Notes under the pieces: model-generated | Seen by the model: the letters and a program-made list of their open reading frames with translations, nothing else | Told to the model about the DNA's origin: nothing | Databases searched by the model: none | Source: Bacillota bacterium | Lineage (GTDB): Bacteria; Bacillota_E; RBS10-35; JAJYVN01 | Assembly (NCBI GenBank): GCA_021846605.1 | Contig: JAJZWQ010000033.1 | Location: forward strand, 1-23,087 | Reading direction: 5' to 3' | DNA: 23,087 nt | Program-made: the position numbers and the translations under genes | Shown: positions 8,577 to 16,679 of the stretch, piece by piece | Layout of the letters: each line of letters opens with the position of its first letter | How positions within the stretch are numbered: position 1 is the stretch's first letter

Positions 8577-8598
8577 CCGCCCCGAAGGAAAGGGGCGG
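8577..8598 (+). promoter_or_regulatory. Hairpin over the galE ribosome binding region
   Basis: Arms 8577-8583 (CCGCCCC) and 8592-8598 (GGGGCGG) pair perfectly around the loop GAAGGAAA. The galE ATG is at 8600, so the purine-rich loop and the right arm together are the ribosome binding region. Folding would hide the G-rich half and expose AAGGAAA. It may tune galE translation. I could not match the 8533-8600 leader to a known riboswitch class. Confidence 0.4.
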
Positions 8599-8599
8599 G

Positions 8600-9691
8600 A
8601 TGGTACTGCGGACCGAGACGGAACCACGACCCGACGGCCGCGCCGTGACGTATTATTTCGCGACGGACAGGCCCCAGGCGGCGTCAGACCCTGTGCCGGC
8701 ACCCGCCCTGAACAGCGCGGTGTTGGTGACAGGGGCGGCGGGGTACGTGGCCGGCCCGGTCGTGACCCGGTTGCTGGCCGCAGGCCACCAGGTCGTCGGG
8801 CTGGACAACCTGTCCACCAGCAGCGGGCGCACCCTGCCGCCTGAGGTCCGATTGGTGCAGGGGGCGGTCGGCGACCGTCCCCTGCTGGAGCGCATCTTTT
8901 CCGAGTGGCGCATCCGTGCCGTCTTTCACTTCGCGGCCGACACCCGCGTGGGCGAATCCATGACCATCCCGCTGGACTATTACCGGCACAACGTGCGCGA
9001 ATCGCTGACTTTACTCGAGGCGGCGGTCGCGGCCGGTAGCCCGCCGTTCATCTTCTCTTCTTCAGCTGCCGTCTACGGGATCCCGGAGGCCAGCCCGGTG
9101 CGGGAGGAGGCGCCGTTTGCGCCGATCAACCCGTACGGGGAGACCAAGGCCGTCATCGAGCGGGCGCTGCATTGGGTGGGACGGGCACACGGCCTACCCT
9201 GGGCGGCGCTGCGCTACTTCAACGCGGCCGGCGCCGAGGGTCCCTGGGAGCGCAAGGAACCGGAAACGCACCTCATCCCGCTCGTACTGGCCGCCACGGA
9301 GGAGATGGGGCCGGAGTTGGCTGTGTTCGGGCAGGACTATCCCACGCCGGACGGTACGGCGATCCGGGACTACGTCCACATCGTGGACCTGGCCGCCGGA
9401 CACCTGGCGGCCCTTGCCCACCTCGAGCGCGGGGGGGGCTCCGGCTGTTTCAACCTGGGCACTGGGCGCGGCTCGAGCGTCGCGGAGGTGATCGCCGCCG
9501 CCGAGCGTGTCACCGGTCGGCGGGTGCGCTGGCGCGGGGCGGAGCGGCGCGCCGGCGACCCACCGGCCCTGGTGGCGGACCCCGGCCGGGCCGAGACGAC
9601 GCTCGGCTGGCGGGCGCAGCGGTCTGGACTGGATGAGATCGTTGCCGATGCTTGGCGCGCGTGGCGGGCGACTGGGGGGGCCGCCCAGTGA
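8600..9691 (+). CDS. galE: UDP-glucose 4-epimerase
   Basis: Interconverts UDP-glucose and UDP-galactose through an NAD-bound 4-keto intermediate. It is an extended short-chain dehydrogenase: the NAD motif GAAGYVAG near residue 45, GLDNLSTSS, FHFAADTRVGES, SSSAAVYG with the catalytic Ser/Ala stretch, NPYGETK with Tyr179 and Lys183, RYFNAAGAEG, and IRDYVHIVDLAAGHLAAL. From the ATG at 8600 it has 363 residues, with about 38 non-conserved residues before the Rossmann strand; the usual family length is 325-340. The ATG is supported by the G-rich site just upstream; later in-frame GTG codons lack one. First gene of galE-galT-galK-ppc, with its TGA overlapping the galT GTG. It also supplies UDP-Gal for surface glycans. 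Confidence 0.93.
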   Translation: MVLRTETEPRPDGRAVTYYFATDRPQAASDPVPAPALNSAVLVTGAAGYVAGPVVTRLLAAGHQVVGLDNLSTSSGRTLPPEVRLVQGAVGDRPLLERIFSEWRIRAVFHFAADTRVGESMTIPLDYYRHNVRESLTLLEAAVAAGSPPFIFSSSAAVYGIPEASPVREEAPFAPINPYGETKAVIERALHWVGRAHGLPWAALRYFNAAGAEGPWERKEPETHLIPLVLAATEEMGPELAVFGQDYPTPDGTAIRDYVHIVDLAAGHLAALAHLERGGGSGCFNLGTGRGSSVAEVIAAAERVTGRRVRWRGAERRAGDPPALVADPGRAETTLGWRAQRSGLDEIVADAWRAWRATGGAAQ

Positions 9692-10674
9692 GCGAGCTCC
9701 GGCTCGACCCGCTGAGCGCCGAATGGATCACCGTCAACGCCAACCGGCTGGGGCGCCCGGTGACCACGTCGGCCGAGGGCTGCCCCTTCTGTCCGGTGGC
9801 GCCTGACGCACCGGCGGAGGTGCGCGCGCAAAGCGAGGCCCCCCGTTCCGATTACCAGGTTGCGGTGTTTCCCAATCGCTTTCCCGCCTTCAGTGGTTCG
9901 GGGGGCGGGGGTGAGGCTTTTGATCCCGTCGGCGGGTACGTGCGGGCTCCGGCAGGTGGGCGGGCCGAAATCGTCCTGTACTCTCCGGTGCACGAGACAC
10001 ACCTTTCCGCCATGCCCCAGGCCCAGGTAGAGCTCCTGGTGCGGGTCTGGGCCGACCGCACGCGGCGGATGCGGTCCGATCCCAGCGTGCGCTACGTCTT
10101 CTGCTTTGAAAATCGTGGCCACAGCATCGGGCAGACGATCGACCACCCCCACGGCCAGATTTACGGATACCCCTTCCTCCCGCCGCGGGTGGAGCGGGAG
10201 CTTACGGAGGTGCGCAGGCACCGCGCGGCGGAGGGCGAATGCCTGCAGTGCACGATCCTCCGACGGGAGACGGACGCCGCCGTGCGCATCGTCGACCGGG
10301 AGCCCGGATGGCTGATGTTCGTACCGTTTGCCCCCCGCTTCCCGTTTGAGATGCACCTGGTCCCCACCCGACACCTTGGGTGGTTGGAGGAACTGGACGG
10401 GTCCGAGGTGGCGGGCCTGGCCCGGCTGTTGCAGCGGACGGTGCGGCGGTACGATGGCCTGCACGCGCAACCGATGCCATACATGATGTGCATCTTTCAG
10501 GCGCCGGTGCAGGCGGAACCGGACCTCTGGCACCTGCGGGTCGCCTTCTATCCCGTGCACCGGGCGCAGGGCAAGGCGAAGTATCTGGCCGGGTCGGAGT
10601 CAGGCGCAGGCGCCTTCCTACAGGACGCCACGCCGGAGGCGACAGCCGGCCTTTTGGCGGGGGTGCGGTTGTGA
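9688..10674 (+). CDS. galT: Galactose-1-phosphate uridylyltransferase
   Basis: Exchanges UMP between UDP-glucose and galactose 1-phosphate in the Leloir pathway through a uridylyl-histidine. Start is the GTG at 9688 in a GTGA overlap with galE. It has 328 residues, normal for class I GalT (about 330-350). Visible motifs are CPFCP (zinc-binding Cys32/Cys35), FPNRFPAF, the active-site ENRGHSIGQTIDHPHGQIYGYP with His-Pro-His near residue 153, ECLQCTI, FEMHLVPTRH, and the late WHLRVAFYP. These match GalT rather than other HIT-superfamily nucleotidyltransferases. Its stop overlaps the galK GTG. Confidence 0.95.
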   Translation: MSELRLDPLSAEWITVNANRLGRPVTTSAEGCPFCPVAPDAPAEVRAQSEAPRSDYQVAVFPNRFPAFSGSGGGGEAFDPVGGYVRAPAGGRAEIVLYSPVHETHLSAMPQAQVELLVRVWADRTRRMRSDPSVRYVFCFENRGHSIGQTIDHPHGQIYGYPFLPPRVERELTEVRRHRAAEGECLQCTILRRETDAAVRIVDREPGWLMFVPFAPRFPFEMHLVPTRHLGWLEELDGSEVAGLARLLQRTVRRYDGLHAQPMPYMMCIFQAPVQAEPDLWHLRVAFYPVHRAQGKAKYLAGSESGAGAFLQDATPEATAGLLAGVRL

Positions 10675-11825
10675 AGCGGGGGGCTCTGGGACCTTACGCC
10701 CGGGAGATCTTCACGCGCGCCTTCGGAGGCGTGCCGGAGGTCATCTGGCCGGCGCCGGGCCGGGTGAATATCATCGGCGAGCACACCGACTATCAGGACG
10801 GGCTGTGCCTGCCCATGGCGATTGACCTGCAGGCGGTCGTGGCCGGGCGCCGCCGCGACGACGGTGTGCTGCGCGCGTATAGCGCAACGCTGAACCGCTG
10901 GGCGGAGGCGCGGATGCCCCTGGTGCCGGGCGCTTCCGGCGACTGGTTCAATTACGTGGCCGGGGTGTTCACCGAGTTGGCCGTCCCGGGTGGAGCCGAC
11001 CTGGTGCTCGGCGGCGACGTGCCCCTGGGTGCGGGCGTGTCCTCGTCGGCGGCGCTGGAATTGGCGGTCGGCGGTGCGGCCAACGCCCTGTATGGCATGG
11101 GCCGCCGGCCGCAGGAATTGGCGGAGGCCGGCCGGCGCGCCGAGCACCGCTTTGCCGGCGTTGAGACTGGCATCATGGACCAACTGGCCTCTGCCCTGGG
11201 CCAGGAGGGCCACGCGCTCCTGTTGGATACGCGGACCCGCACGGCGACCCCGGTGCCTTTCCGACCCGGGAGCGCCGGTCTCGCGCTGGCCCTGGTGGAC
11301 ACCCGGGTCACGCGGGAGTTGGTCGCCGGGGGGTATGGGGCCCGCGTGCGCGAGGCGAGGGCGGCCGCCGCCACCCTGGGGGTGGCAAGCCTCCGGGATG
11401 CCACGCCGAGCGATCTCGCGCGGTTGGAGGACCCGGTGCTGATGCGCCGCGCCCGCCACATCATTACCGAAAACCAGCGGGTGCTCGAGGTCATGGACGC
11501 GGCCGCGCGTGATGCGTGGGCCGTGGTGGGAGAGGCCCTTTACGGCTCCCACCGGTCGCTGGCCGAAGACTACGAGGTGAGCTGCCCTGCTCTGGATGTG
11601 GTGGTGGCTGCGGCGCGCGCCACCCCGGGGGTCTGGGGGGCGCGGATGACGGGAGCCGGTTTTGGCGGCAGCGCGATCGTGCTCTTAAACGCCGATGCCG
11701 TGGAGCGCTTTCAGGAACGCCTGAGCGCGGACTGGCGCGTACACGGTTGGGCGCCGTTCGCGTTCCGCCTGGTGGGTCCGGCCGCTGGCGCCGGGCTGGT
11801 TGTCGACAGGGAGGAGACGGCTTGA
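10671..11825 (+). CDS. galK: Galactokinase
   Basis: Phosphorylates alpha-D-galactose at C1 with ATP. GHMP kinase with 384 residues from the GTG at 10671 (GTGA overlap with galT). Motif 1, APGRVNIIGEHTDYQDG, is the galactokinase signature; motif 2, GGDVPLGAGVSSSAALE, binds ATP phosphate; GIMDQLAS holds the catalytic Asp; motif 3 is MTGAGFGGSAI. The RAEHRFAGVETGIMDQ sequence separates galactokinase from mevalonate and homoserine kinases. The stop overlaps the TTG start of ppc, and GGGAGGAG just before it serves as the ppc ribosome binding site. Confidence 0.96.
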   Translation: MKRGALGPYAREIFTRAFGGVPEVIWPAPGRVNIIGEHTDYQDGLCLPMAIDLQAVVAGRRRDDGVLRAYSATLNRWAEARMPLVPGASGDWFNYVAGVFTELAVPGGADLVLGGDVPLGAGVSSSAALELAVGGAANALYGMGRRPQELAEAGRRAEHRFAGVETGIMDQLASALGQEGHALLLDTRTRTATPVPFRPGSAGLALALVDTRVTRELVAGGYGARVREARAAAATLGVASLRDATPSDLARLEDPVLMRRARHIITENQRVLEVMDAAARDAWAVVGEALYGSHRSLAEDYEVSCPALDVVVAAARATPGVWGARMTGAGFGGSAIVLLNADAVERFQERLSADWRVHGWAPFAFRLVGPAAGAGLVVDREETA

Positions 11826-14635
11826 CTGTTCGGGCCTTTGAACCGGCGCCCCGGGCCCTGCGCCGGGATGTGCGCATGCTGGGACGCCTTCTAGGTGACG
11901 TGCTGGTTGAACAGAGTGGACCCGATCTCTTCAGTGAGGTCGAGGCCATCCGTCGCGCCTGCAAGCGGCTGCGGGGCAACTGGACCCCACAGGCGGCCGC
12001 GCAGTTGCGCACGCGCGTCGCGCAACTCGACCTGGGGCAGGCCTCCGCGGTGGCCCGGGCTTTCGCCATCTACTTTCAGTTGGTGAATGTGGCAGAGCAG
12101 CACCACCGGGTGCGGCGCCGCCGTGAACATGAATTGCGGCCGGAAACCGAGGGCCCGCAGGAGGAGTCGTTCGTCCAGCTCGTGCCGGAATTCCGAGCGC
12201 GGGGGCTCTCCGGCGAGCGTGTGGCCGCCCTGGTGGACGCCCTGCGCGTGGACCTGGTCAGTACGGCGCATCCCACGGAGAACGTCCGACGCACGGTTCT
12301 GGACAAGTATGTCGAACTGCACGCGGCGCTGGCGCGCACCGATCGCGAACATCTGACCCCGGCCGAGCGCCAGGACCTTGAGGAGGCCCTGCGGTCCGAG
12401 ATCACCGCCCTCTGGCAGACCGATGAACTCCGCAGTTCACCGCCCACCGTGATCGACGAGGTGAAGAATAACCTTTTCTACTTCGACGACATCCTGTTCG
12501 ACGCACTCCCGGGCGTGGCCGAAGACCTCCAGGCCGAATTGGCGCGCGTCTACCCCGAGGCCGGGATCGACGTGGGCGAAGTCGTGCGCTTCGGCACGTG
12601 GGTCGGCGGAGATCGCGATGGGAATCCGGCGGTCACGGCGGAGGTGACGCGCGAGGCCCTGATCCTGCAAAAGCGCCTGGTCCTCAACAAGTATCTGCGG
12701 GCGATCCAGGTGGTGGCCCGCAAGCTGAGTTCCAGCAGCACCTTGCAGCCCCCCACCCCGGCCCTGCGCCAGTCCATCGCCGCCGACGAGGTCGCGATGC
12801 CGGCGTTCGCCGCCTTCATGCGCGATCGCAACCGGTATGAGCCGTGCCGCCGCAAGCTGTTCTTCGTCTACCGCAAGCTCGAGCTGGCGCTGCGCGCGAT
12901 CGGCGGGCGGATCGAGGAGTCATCGACGGGCAGCGCAGTGGTGCCCACCGGGGATCCGGGGTACCAGGCCGCCACGGAATTCGTGGCCGACCTGGAGGTG
13001 ATCGCGGCTGCGCTGGAGGCGACCCGCGGCGGTCTGCTCGCGCGCCGCTATCTGGCCCCGCTCATCCGCCGCGTGCGGCTCTTCGGGTTTCACCTGGCGA
13101 CCATGGACATTCGCGCACACTCGTCGACCCACACCCGGGCCATCGATGAGGTGCTGGGGGTGGCCGGGGTCTGTCCGGAGTACGCCAAGCTGGGCCCAGA
13201 AGCCCAGGCGGCGTTGCTGGCGCGACTTTTGGCGCCCGGAGGGTGGCGCCCGGGGCAGGTCTCGCCCAACCAGCTGACGGCGGCGTCGGCTGAGGTCTTG
13301 GAGAGCTTTCAGGTAATTGCATGGGCGCAGCAGGAACTGGGGCCCCGGGCCATCGGGCCGTACATCATCAGCATGACGCACGGGGTGGAGGACGTCCTGG
13401 AGGTGCTGTTCCTGGCCCAGGACGCGGGACTCTGCGGCTGGACCGGGGGCAGGGGGTCGGCCTACCGCAGCACCCTGGACATCGCCCCGCTGGTGGAGAC
13501 GATTGAAGATCTGCGCCACGGCGCTGAGATGTTGGGGACGCTCCTGGCGCATCCGGCCTACCAACCCCAGGTGGCGGCCCGCGGCCACTTCCAGGAGGTC
13601 ATGCTGGGCTATTCGGACTCGACCAAGGACGGTGGCTACCTATCCGCCAACTGGGCGCTGCACTGCGCGCAGCGAGACATGGCTGCGGTGGCTGCTGCCG
13701 AAGGCGTGGAACTGGCCTACTTCCACGGACGCGGCGGTAGCCTGGGGCGCGGTGGCGGTCCGCTCGGGGCCGCTATTCGCGCACAACCCGTCGGGACGGT
13801 GCGGGGCAAGCTGCGCATCACCCAGCAGGGGGAGGTCATGAGCCACCGGTTCCTCCCGCTGGCGATCGCCGAACGTACGCTGGAGCAGGTGTTGGTCGCC
13901 GTGCTGGACGCGGCCAGTCGGGCCGAGACGCCGACAGGCAAACCTCAGTGGCATACCGCCATGGAGGCGATGGCCGGGGTGGCGCGGGAGGAGTACCGCC
14001 GGCTGGTGGAACAGCCCGGCTTCGTCTCGTACTTCTATGCGGCCACGCCGATCGACGAAATCGCGATGCTGCACATCGGTTCGCGCCCCAGCCGGCGCAA
14101 ACCGGGGCAATCCCTGGAGGATCTGCGGGCCATCCCCTGGGTCTTCGCTTGGACTCAGAGCCGCCACCTGATCCCGGGATGGTACGGGCTGGGCACCGGT
14201 CTGGCGGCCTGCGGCGATTGGGACATGCTGCGCGAGATGTACCGGGACTGGCCGTTCTTCCGCACGGTCATCGACAACGGCGCCATGGCGCTGTGCAAAG
14301 CGGACATGGCCATCGCGGCCGAGTACGCGGCGCTCGCGGCCGAGGCGGTGCCCGCCGCCCCGGACATCTTCGCGCAGGTCCGGGAGGAGTATGAACGTAC
14401 GCGCACGGCCGTCCTGGCCGTGCAGGGCAACGACCGCCTGCTGGACGACGCCCCCGCGCTGCAGCGCACGATCGAGTTGCGCAACCCCTACGTCGATCCG
14501 CTCTCCTACCTGCAGGTGGCGCTCCTCCGCCGCTTGCGGCAGGGCGGCCTGAACGCGGACGAGCGCGGCAACTATCTGGTAGCCGTGCTCCGGACCCTCA
14601 ACGGCATCGCCCACGGGCTGCGCAACACCGGATGA
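11822..14635 (+). CDS. ppc: Phosphoenolpyruvate carboxylase
   Basis: Makes oxaloacetate and phosphate from phosphoenolpyruvate and bicarbonate, refilling the TCA cycle. 937 residues from the TTG at 11822, with GGGAGGAG 8 bases upstream and a TTGA overlap with galK. Bacterial-type motifs are all present: STAHPTE (catalytic His near 150), GGDRDGNP near 261, LGYSDSTKDGG near 596, FHGRGGSLGRGGGP near 634, TQQGEVMSHRF, LRAIPWVFAWTQSR near 770, and the C-terminal RNTG. The Arg of the GRGGS-GRGGG loop and the final Asn used for aspartate inhibition in other enzymes are kept, so allosteric control is likely. Its place as last gene of a galactose operon is unusual. Confidence 0.97.
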   Translation: MTVRAFEPAPRALRRDVRMLGRLLGDVLVEQSGPDLFSEVEAIRRACKRLRGNWTPQAAAQLRTRVAQLDLGQASAVARAFAIYFQLVNVAEQHHRVRRRREHELRPETEGPQEESFVQLVPEFRARGLSGERVAALVDALRVDLVSTAHPTENVRRTVLDKYVELHAALARTDREHLTPAERQDLEEALRSEITALWQTDELRSSPPTVIDEVKNNLFYFDDILFDALPGVAEDLQAELARVYPEAGIDVGEVVRFGTWVGGDRDGNPAVTAEVTREALILQKRLVLNKYLRAIQVVARKLSSSSTLQPPTPALRQSIAADEVAMPAFAAFMRDRNRYEPCRRKLFFVYRKLELALRAIGGRIEESSTGSAVVPTGDPGYQAATEFVADLEVIAAALEATRGGLLARRYLAPLIRRVRLFGFHLATMDIRAHSSTHTRAIDEVLGVAGVCPEYAKLGPEAQAALLARLLAPGGWRPGQVSPNQLTAASAEVLESFQVIAWAQQELGPRAIGPYIISMTHGVEDVLEVLFLAQDAGLCGWTGGRGSAYRSTLDIAPLVETIEDLRHGAEMLGTLLAHPAYQPQVAARGHFQEVMLGYSDSTKDGGYLSANWALHCAQRDMAAVAAAEGVELAYFHGRGGSLGRGGGPLGAAIRAQPVGTVRGKLRITQQGEVMSHRFLPLAIAERTLEQVLVAVLDAASRAETPTGKPQWHTAMEAMAGVAREEYRRLVEQPGFVSYFYAATPIDEIAMLHIGSRPSRRKPGQSLEDLRAIPWVFAWTQSRHLIPGWYGLGTGLAACGDWDMLREMYRDWPFFRTVIDNGAMALCKADMAIAAEYAALAAEAVPAAPDIFAQVREEYERTRTAVLAVQGNDRLLDDAPALQRTIELRNPYVDPLSYLQVALLRRLRQGGLNADERGNYLVAVLRTLNGIAHGLRNTG

Positions 14636-14900
14636 ACGCGGGAGAGGCGGCCCAGCCGGCCTTTGCTCAACGCGCTGCTTTGGCGCGGGTCAGGGACCTG
14701 GTATATGGCCCAGCGGTGAGAAGCGGGTCGTGTCGCGGAGCCCTAGCCGTGGACGGCAGGCGAGCGCTGAATCCAGTGCTGGCGCTGCCGATGTGTCCCA
14801 CCGGCGCGGGTGCGCACATGGAGGCTGACGGCGTAACGACCTGTAGCTGCGTAGCCGGAACCTGCCGGGCTGGCGTCGGTGTACGCTCTCCTCGGAAGTG
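14636..14900. other. 265-base gap after ppc with weak structure
   Basis: No recognisable gene. An ATG at 14632 overlaps the ppc TGA and opens an 89-codon frame ending at 14901, but its product (starting MNAGEAAQPAFAQRAALARV) matches nothing I know, is Cys/Arg-biased in its second half, and is doubtful. A hairpin at 14755-14789 has arms GGCAG and CTGCC enclosing AGCGCTG/CAGTGCT around AATC, with a small internal loop and one G-T pair; it may end the gal-ppc transcript. No T run is present. Confidence 0.35.
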
Positions 14901-16079
14901 ATGGATGTGCTTGGCATACGGACGGACGGACGACCAGTCGGTGACCCTGTGCGCGCTCGCGCAGCACGGGTGGGCGCGGTGGTTGCTCCTTGCGTGCTCG
15001 CCTTGGTCACGGCATGCGGTCCCGTCTTTGCGCCCGGACGCCCCACCACGGAGAAGGTCGCAAGCACAAACTGCACTGTGCCTGCTGCCAACACGACCTC
15101 TGCCGCGACCACCCCCGCGGCGTGGAGGACATCCTTGGGAGAAGATGTGCGCGGAAACGGCAGCCCCTTCTCGCTCGATATCGGGGATCCCCAAGGGCTT
15201 CCCGCCAGTGAAGCAGGGCAGCCCGTGCCCCTGGCGATCTGGGTTTCGCACTCGGGGTTGCCCGCTAACAAGGACAGCCTGGCGGCACCGCTGCCACTGC
15301 GTGTGTGCATCTACGCGGCGCAACAGGAACAGGCCGACGGTGTCACGAAGTGGGTCGACCAAGGAGCCCCGCTGTGGAGTTTTACTCCGCCGCCCCTGAC
15401 ACCCGCTCAGTCCAAAGATGCCAGCAGGATCTCCTTTTCATGGAACCCCACTGACGCCAAGGGTAACCCGCTGCCGCCTGGAGTGTATTTTGCGCAGTTG
15501 GCGTTCCCCACGACAATCCAATATGCCGCCGGTGGCCACACGCAAACCGAAGTGTTCCCCAGACAAGCCAACCTGTCCGCCGGTCAGTACTTTGACCAGC
15601 CGATATTCCTCAGTGGAGCGAACCCCCAACCATCAATGAATCCCCAGATACGGGCTCTCGCCAGCCAGTGGGACAAAACGATCTACGTTCCGAGCGCGCT
15701 CCCCGGCAACCCCAAGCCAACAACCGTTGACAGTATCGCACCGCCTCCCGGGATGCCGCGCGCCCTCATCAGCTTCATGACGTTTGGCGCCACTTACCAA
15801 TCCGGAGAGGATATCCCACTAGGCGCACAACCCTCGCAGGCTGCCGACAGCGTAGCGTCGCTCGCAAAGATCGAACCGAATGCGAAGTTGATTGACGTCC
15901 ACGTGGCTGGAGTGAAGCGTCCTGTGCCCGCCATTGCCTACGGATCGGCCGGAGTCTTCCAGGTGGACTTCAATCTGGGCAAGGCAGGGCTGATGTTCCA
16001 AGCGCATGGACTTAGTGAGACAGAAACCATTGCCGCGGCGCACGATTGGATACCTGTGGTACCGGTCGAGCCCTTGTAG
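14901..16079 (+). CDS. Predicted lipoprotein of unknown function
   Basis: About 392 residues from ATG 14901. The start is uncertain: GTG 14907 has GGAAG 8 bases upstream, and GTG 14949 gives a more typical 22-residue signal (VRARAARVGAVVAPCVLALVTAC). The lipobox VTAC predicts lipid attachment and export. The mature part begins with a Thr/Ala/Asn-rich spacer. A beta-rich region follows, with PLWSFTPPPL and ISFSWNPTDAKGNPLPPGVYFAQLAF, a pattern like Ig-fold or BsuPI-type domains. The last 100 residues are another globular part (VGS-like loops, DFNLGKAGLMFQAHGLS). G+C content is clearly lower and Gln, Asn, Thr and Pro are more frequent than in neighbouring genes. I do not recognise the family. 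Confidence 0.75.
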   Translation: MDVLGIRTDGRPVGDPVRARAARVGAVVAPCVLALVTACGPVFAPGRPTTEKVASTNCTVPAANTTSAATTPAAWRTSLGEDVRGNGSPFSLDIGDPQGLPASEAGQPVPLAIWVSHSGLPANKDSLAAPLPLRVCIYAAQQEQADGVTKWVDQGAPLWSFTPPPLTPAQSKDASRISFSWNPTDAKGNPLPPGVYFAQLAFPTTIQYAAGGHTQTEVFPRQANLSAGQYFDQPIFLSGANPQPSMNPQIRALASQWDKTIYVPSALPGNPKPTTVDSIAPPPGMPRALISFMTFGATYQSGEDIPLGAQPSQAADSVASLAKIEPNAKLIDVHVAGVKRPVPAIAYGSAGVFQVDFNLGKAGLMFQAHGLSETETIAAAHDWIPVVPVEPL

Positions 16080-16174
16080 GCTCTGGTCTCGCGGGTGGCG
16101 ATCGGTGACGAAGGGAAGCAGGCCCGGTTTTTGGACGCATCCGGCGGAAAAGGGGACTTTGGGACCCGCGTGCT

Positions 16175-16639
16175 CTACCGGCGGCCGTGGGGCGGGACCG
16201 CGAAGGCGGCCGACCGGCGTGGGGTGAGCAGCCACAGGACCATGAGCGCTTCGACGCCCGCGCCCGCGAGGTCGGCCCATCCCCGCGTCAAGAGTGCGCT
16301 AGCCAGGTCGCCAGCGAGGTTGGCCAGCAGGATGCCGAGGGAGAGGTGCCAGGCCCACCGCCGCCGCCGGGTCCAGCCGACGGTGGTCCCAGCAAGCACA
16401 AGCGCCAGTAGCGCGAACCCGGCGCCCACCGCCGTGCGCACCGGCAAAAGCCGCCGATAGACCGCCTCCTTGGGGAGCCACATAGTGGAGAGGAAGCCAT
16501 GCGGCCACCACAGGCTCGCGGCCGCGGCGGCCGCGATGATCGCCGCCGCCGCCAGGAAGGCGCCGAACGCGGCCAGCCCGGGTTGTGGGCGTCCGTCGGC
16601 CGCCGAAGGTTGCCTCCCGTCACCAGCCGCAGACCGCAC
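16175..16639 (-). CDS. Small membrane protein of unknown function
   Basis: 154 residues from GTG 16639; there is no strong ribosome binding site, so the start is provisional. Four hydrophobic segments are visible: GLAAFGAFLAAAAIIAAAAAASLWW, VRTAVGAGFALLALVLAGTTVGW, the WAWHLSLGILLANLAGDLASALL region, and AGAGVEALMVLWLL. An Arg-rich loop (TRRRRW) follows the second. It ends PPHGRR. It lies 40 bases downstream of ribH on the same strand, so it may be the last gene of that transcript; its stop faces the lipoprotein gene, 95 bases away. No family recognised. Confidence 0.7.
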   Translation of the reverse strand: MRSAAGDGRQPSAADGRPQPGLAAFGAFLAAAAIIAAAAAASLWWPHGFLSTMWLPKEAVYRRLLPVRTAVGAGFALLALVLAGTTVGWTRRRRWAWHLSLGILLANLAGDLASALLTRGWADLAGAGVEALMVLWLLTPRRSAAFAVPPHGRR

Positions 16640-16679
16640 CCCCCGGGTTCAGGCACTCCATCCCCGCGCGCGGCGTCCT

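Noticed and set aside
8533..8600. Riboswitch upstream of galE
   Set aside because: I compared the leader with remembered consensus features of c-di-GMP, fluoride and cobalamin riboswitches and none fitted; only a simple hairpin remains.
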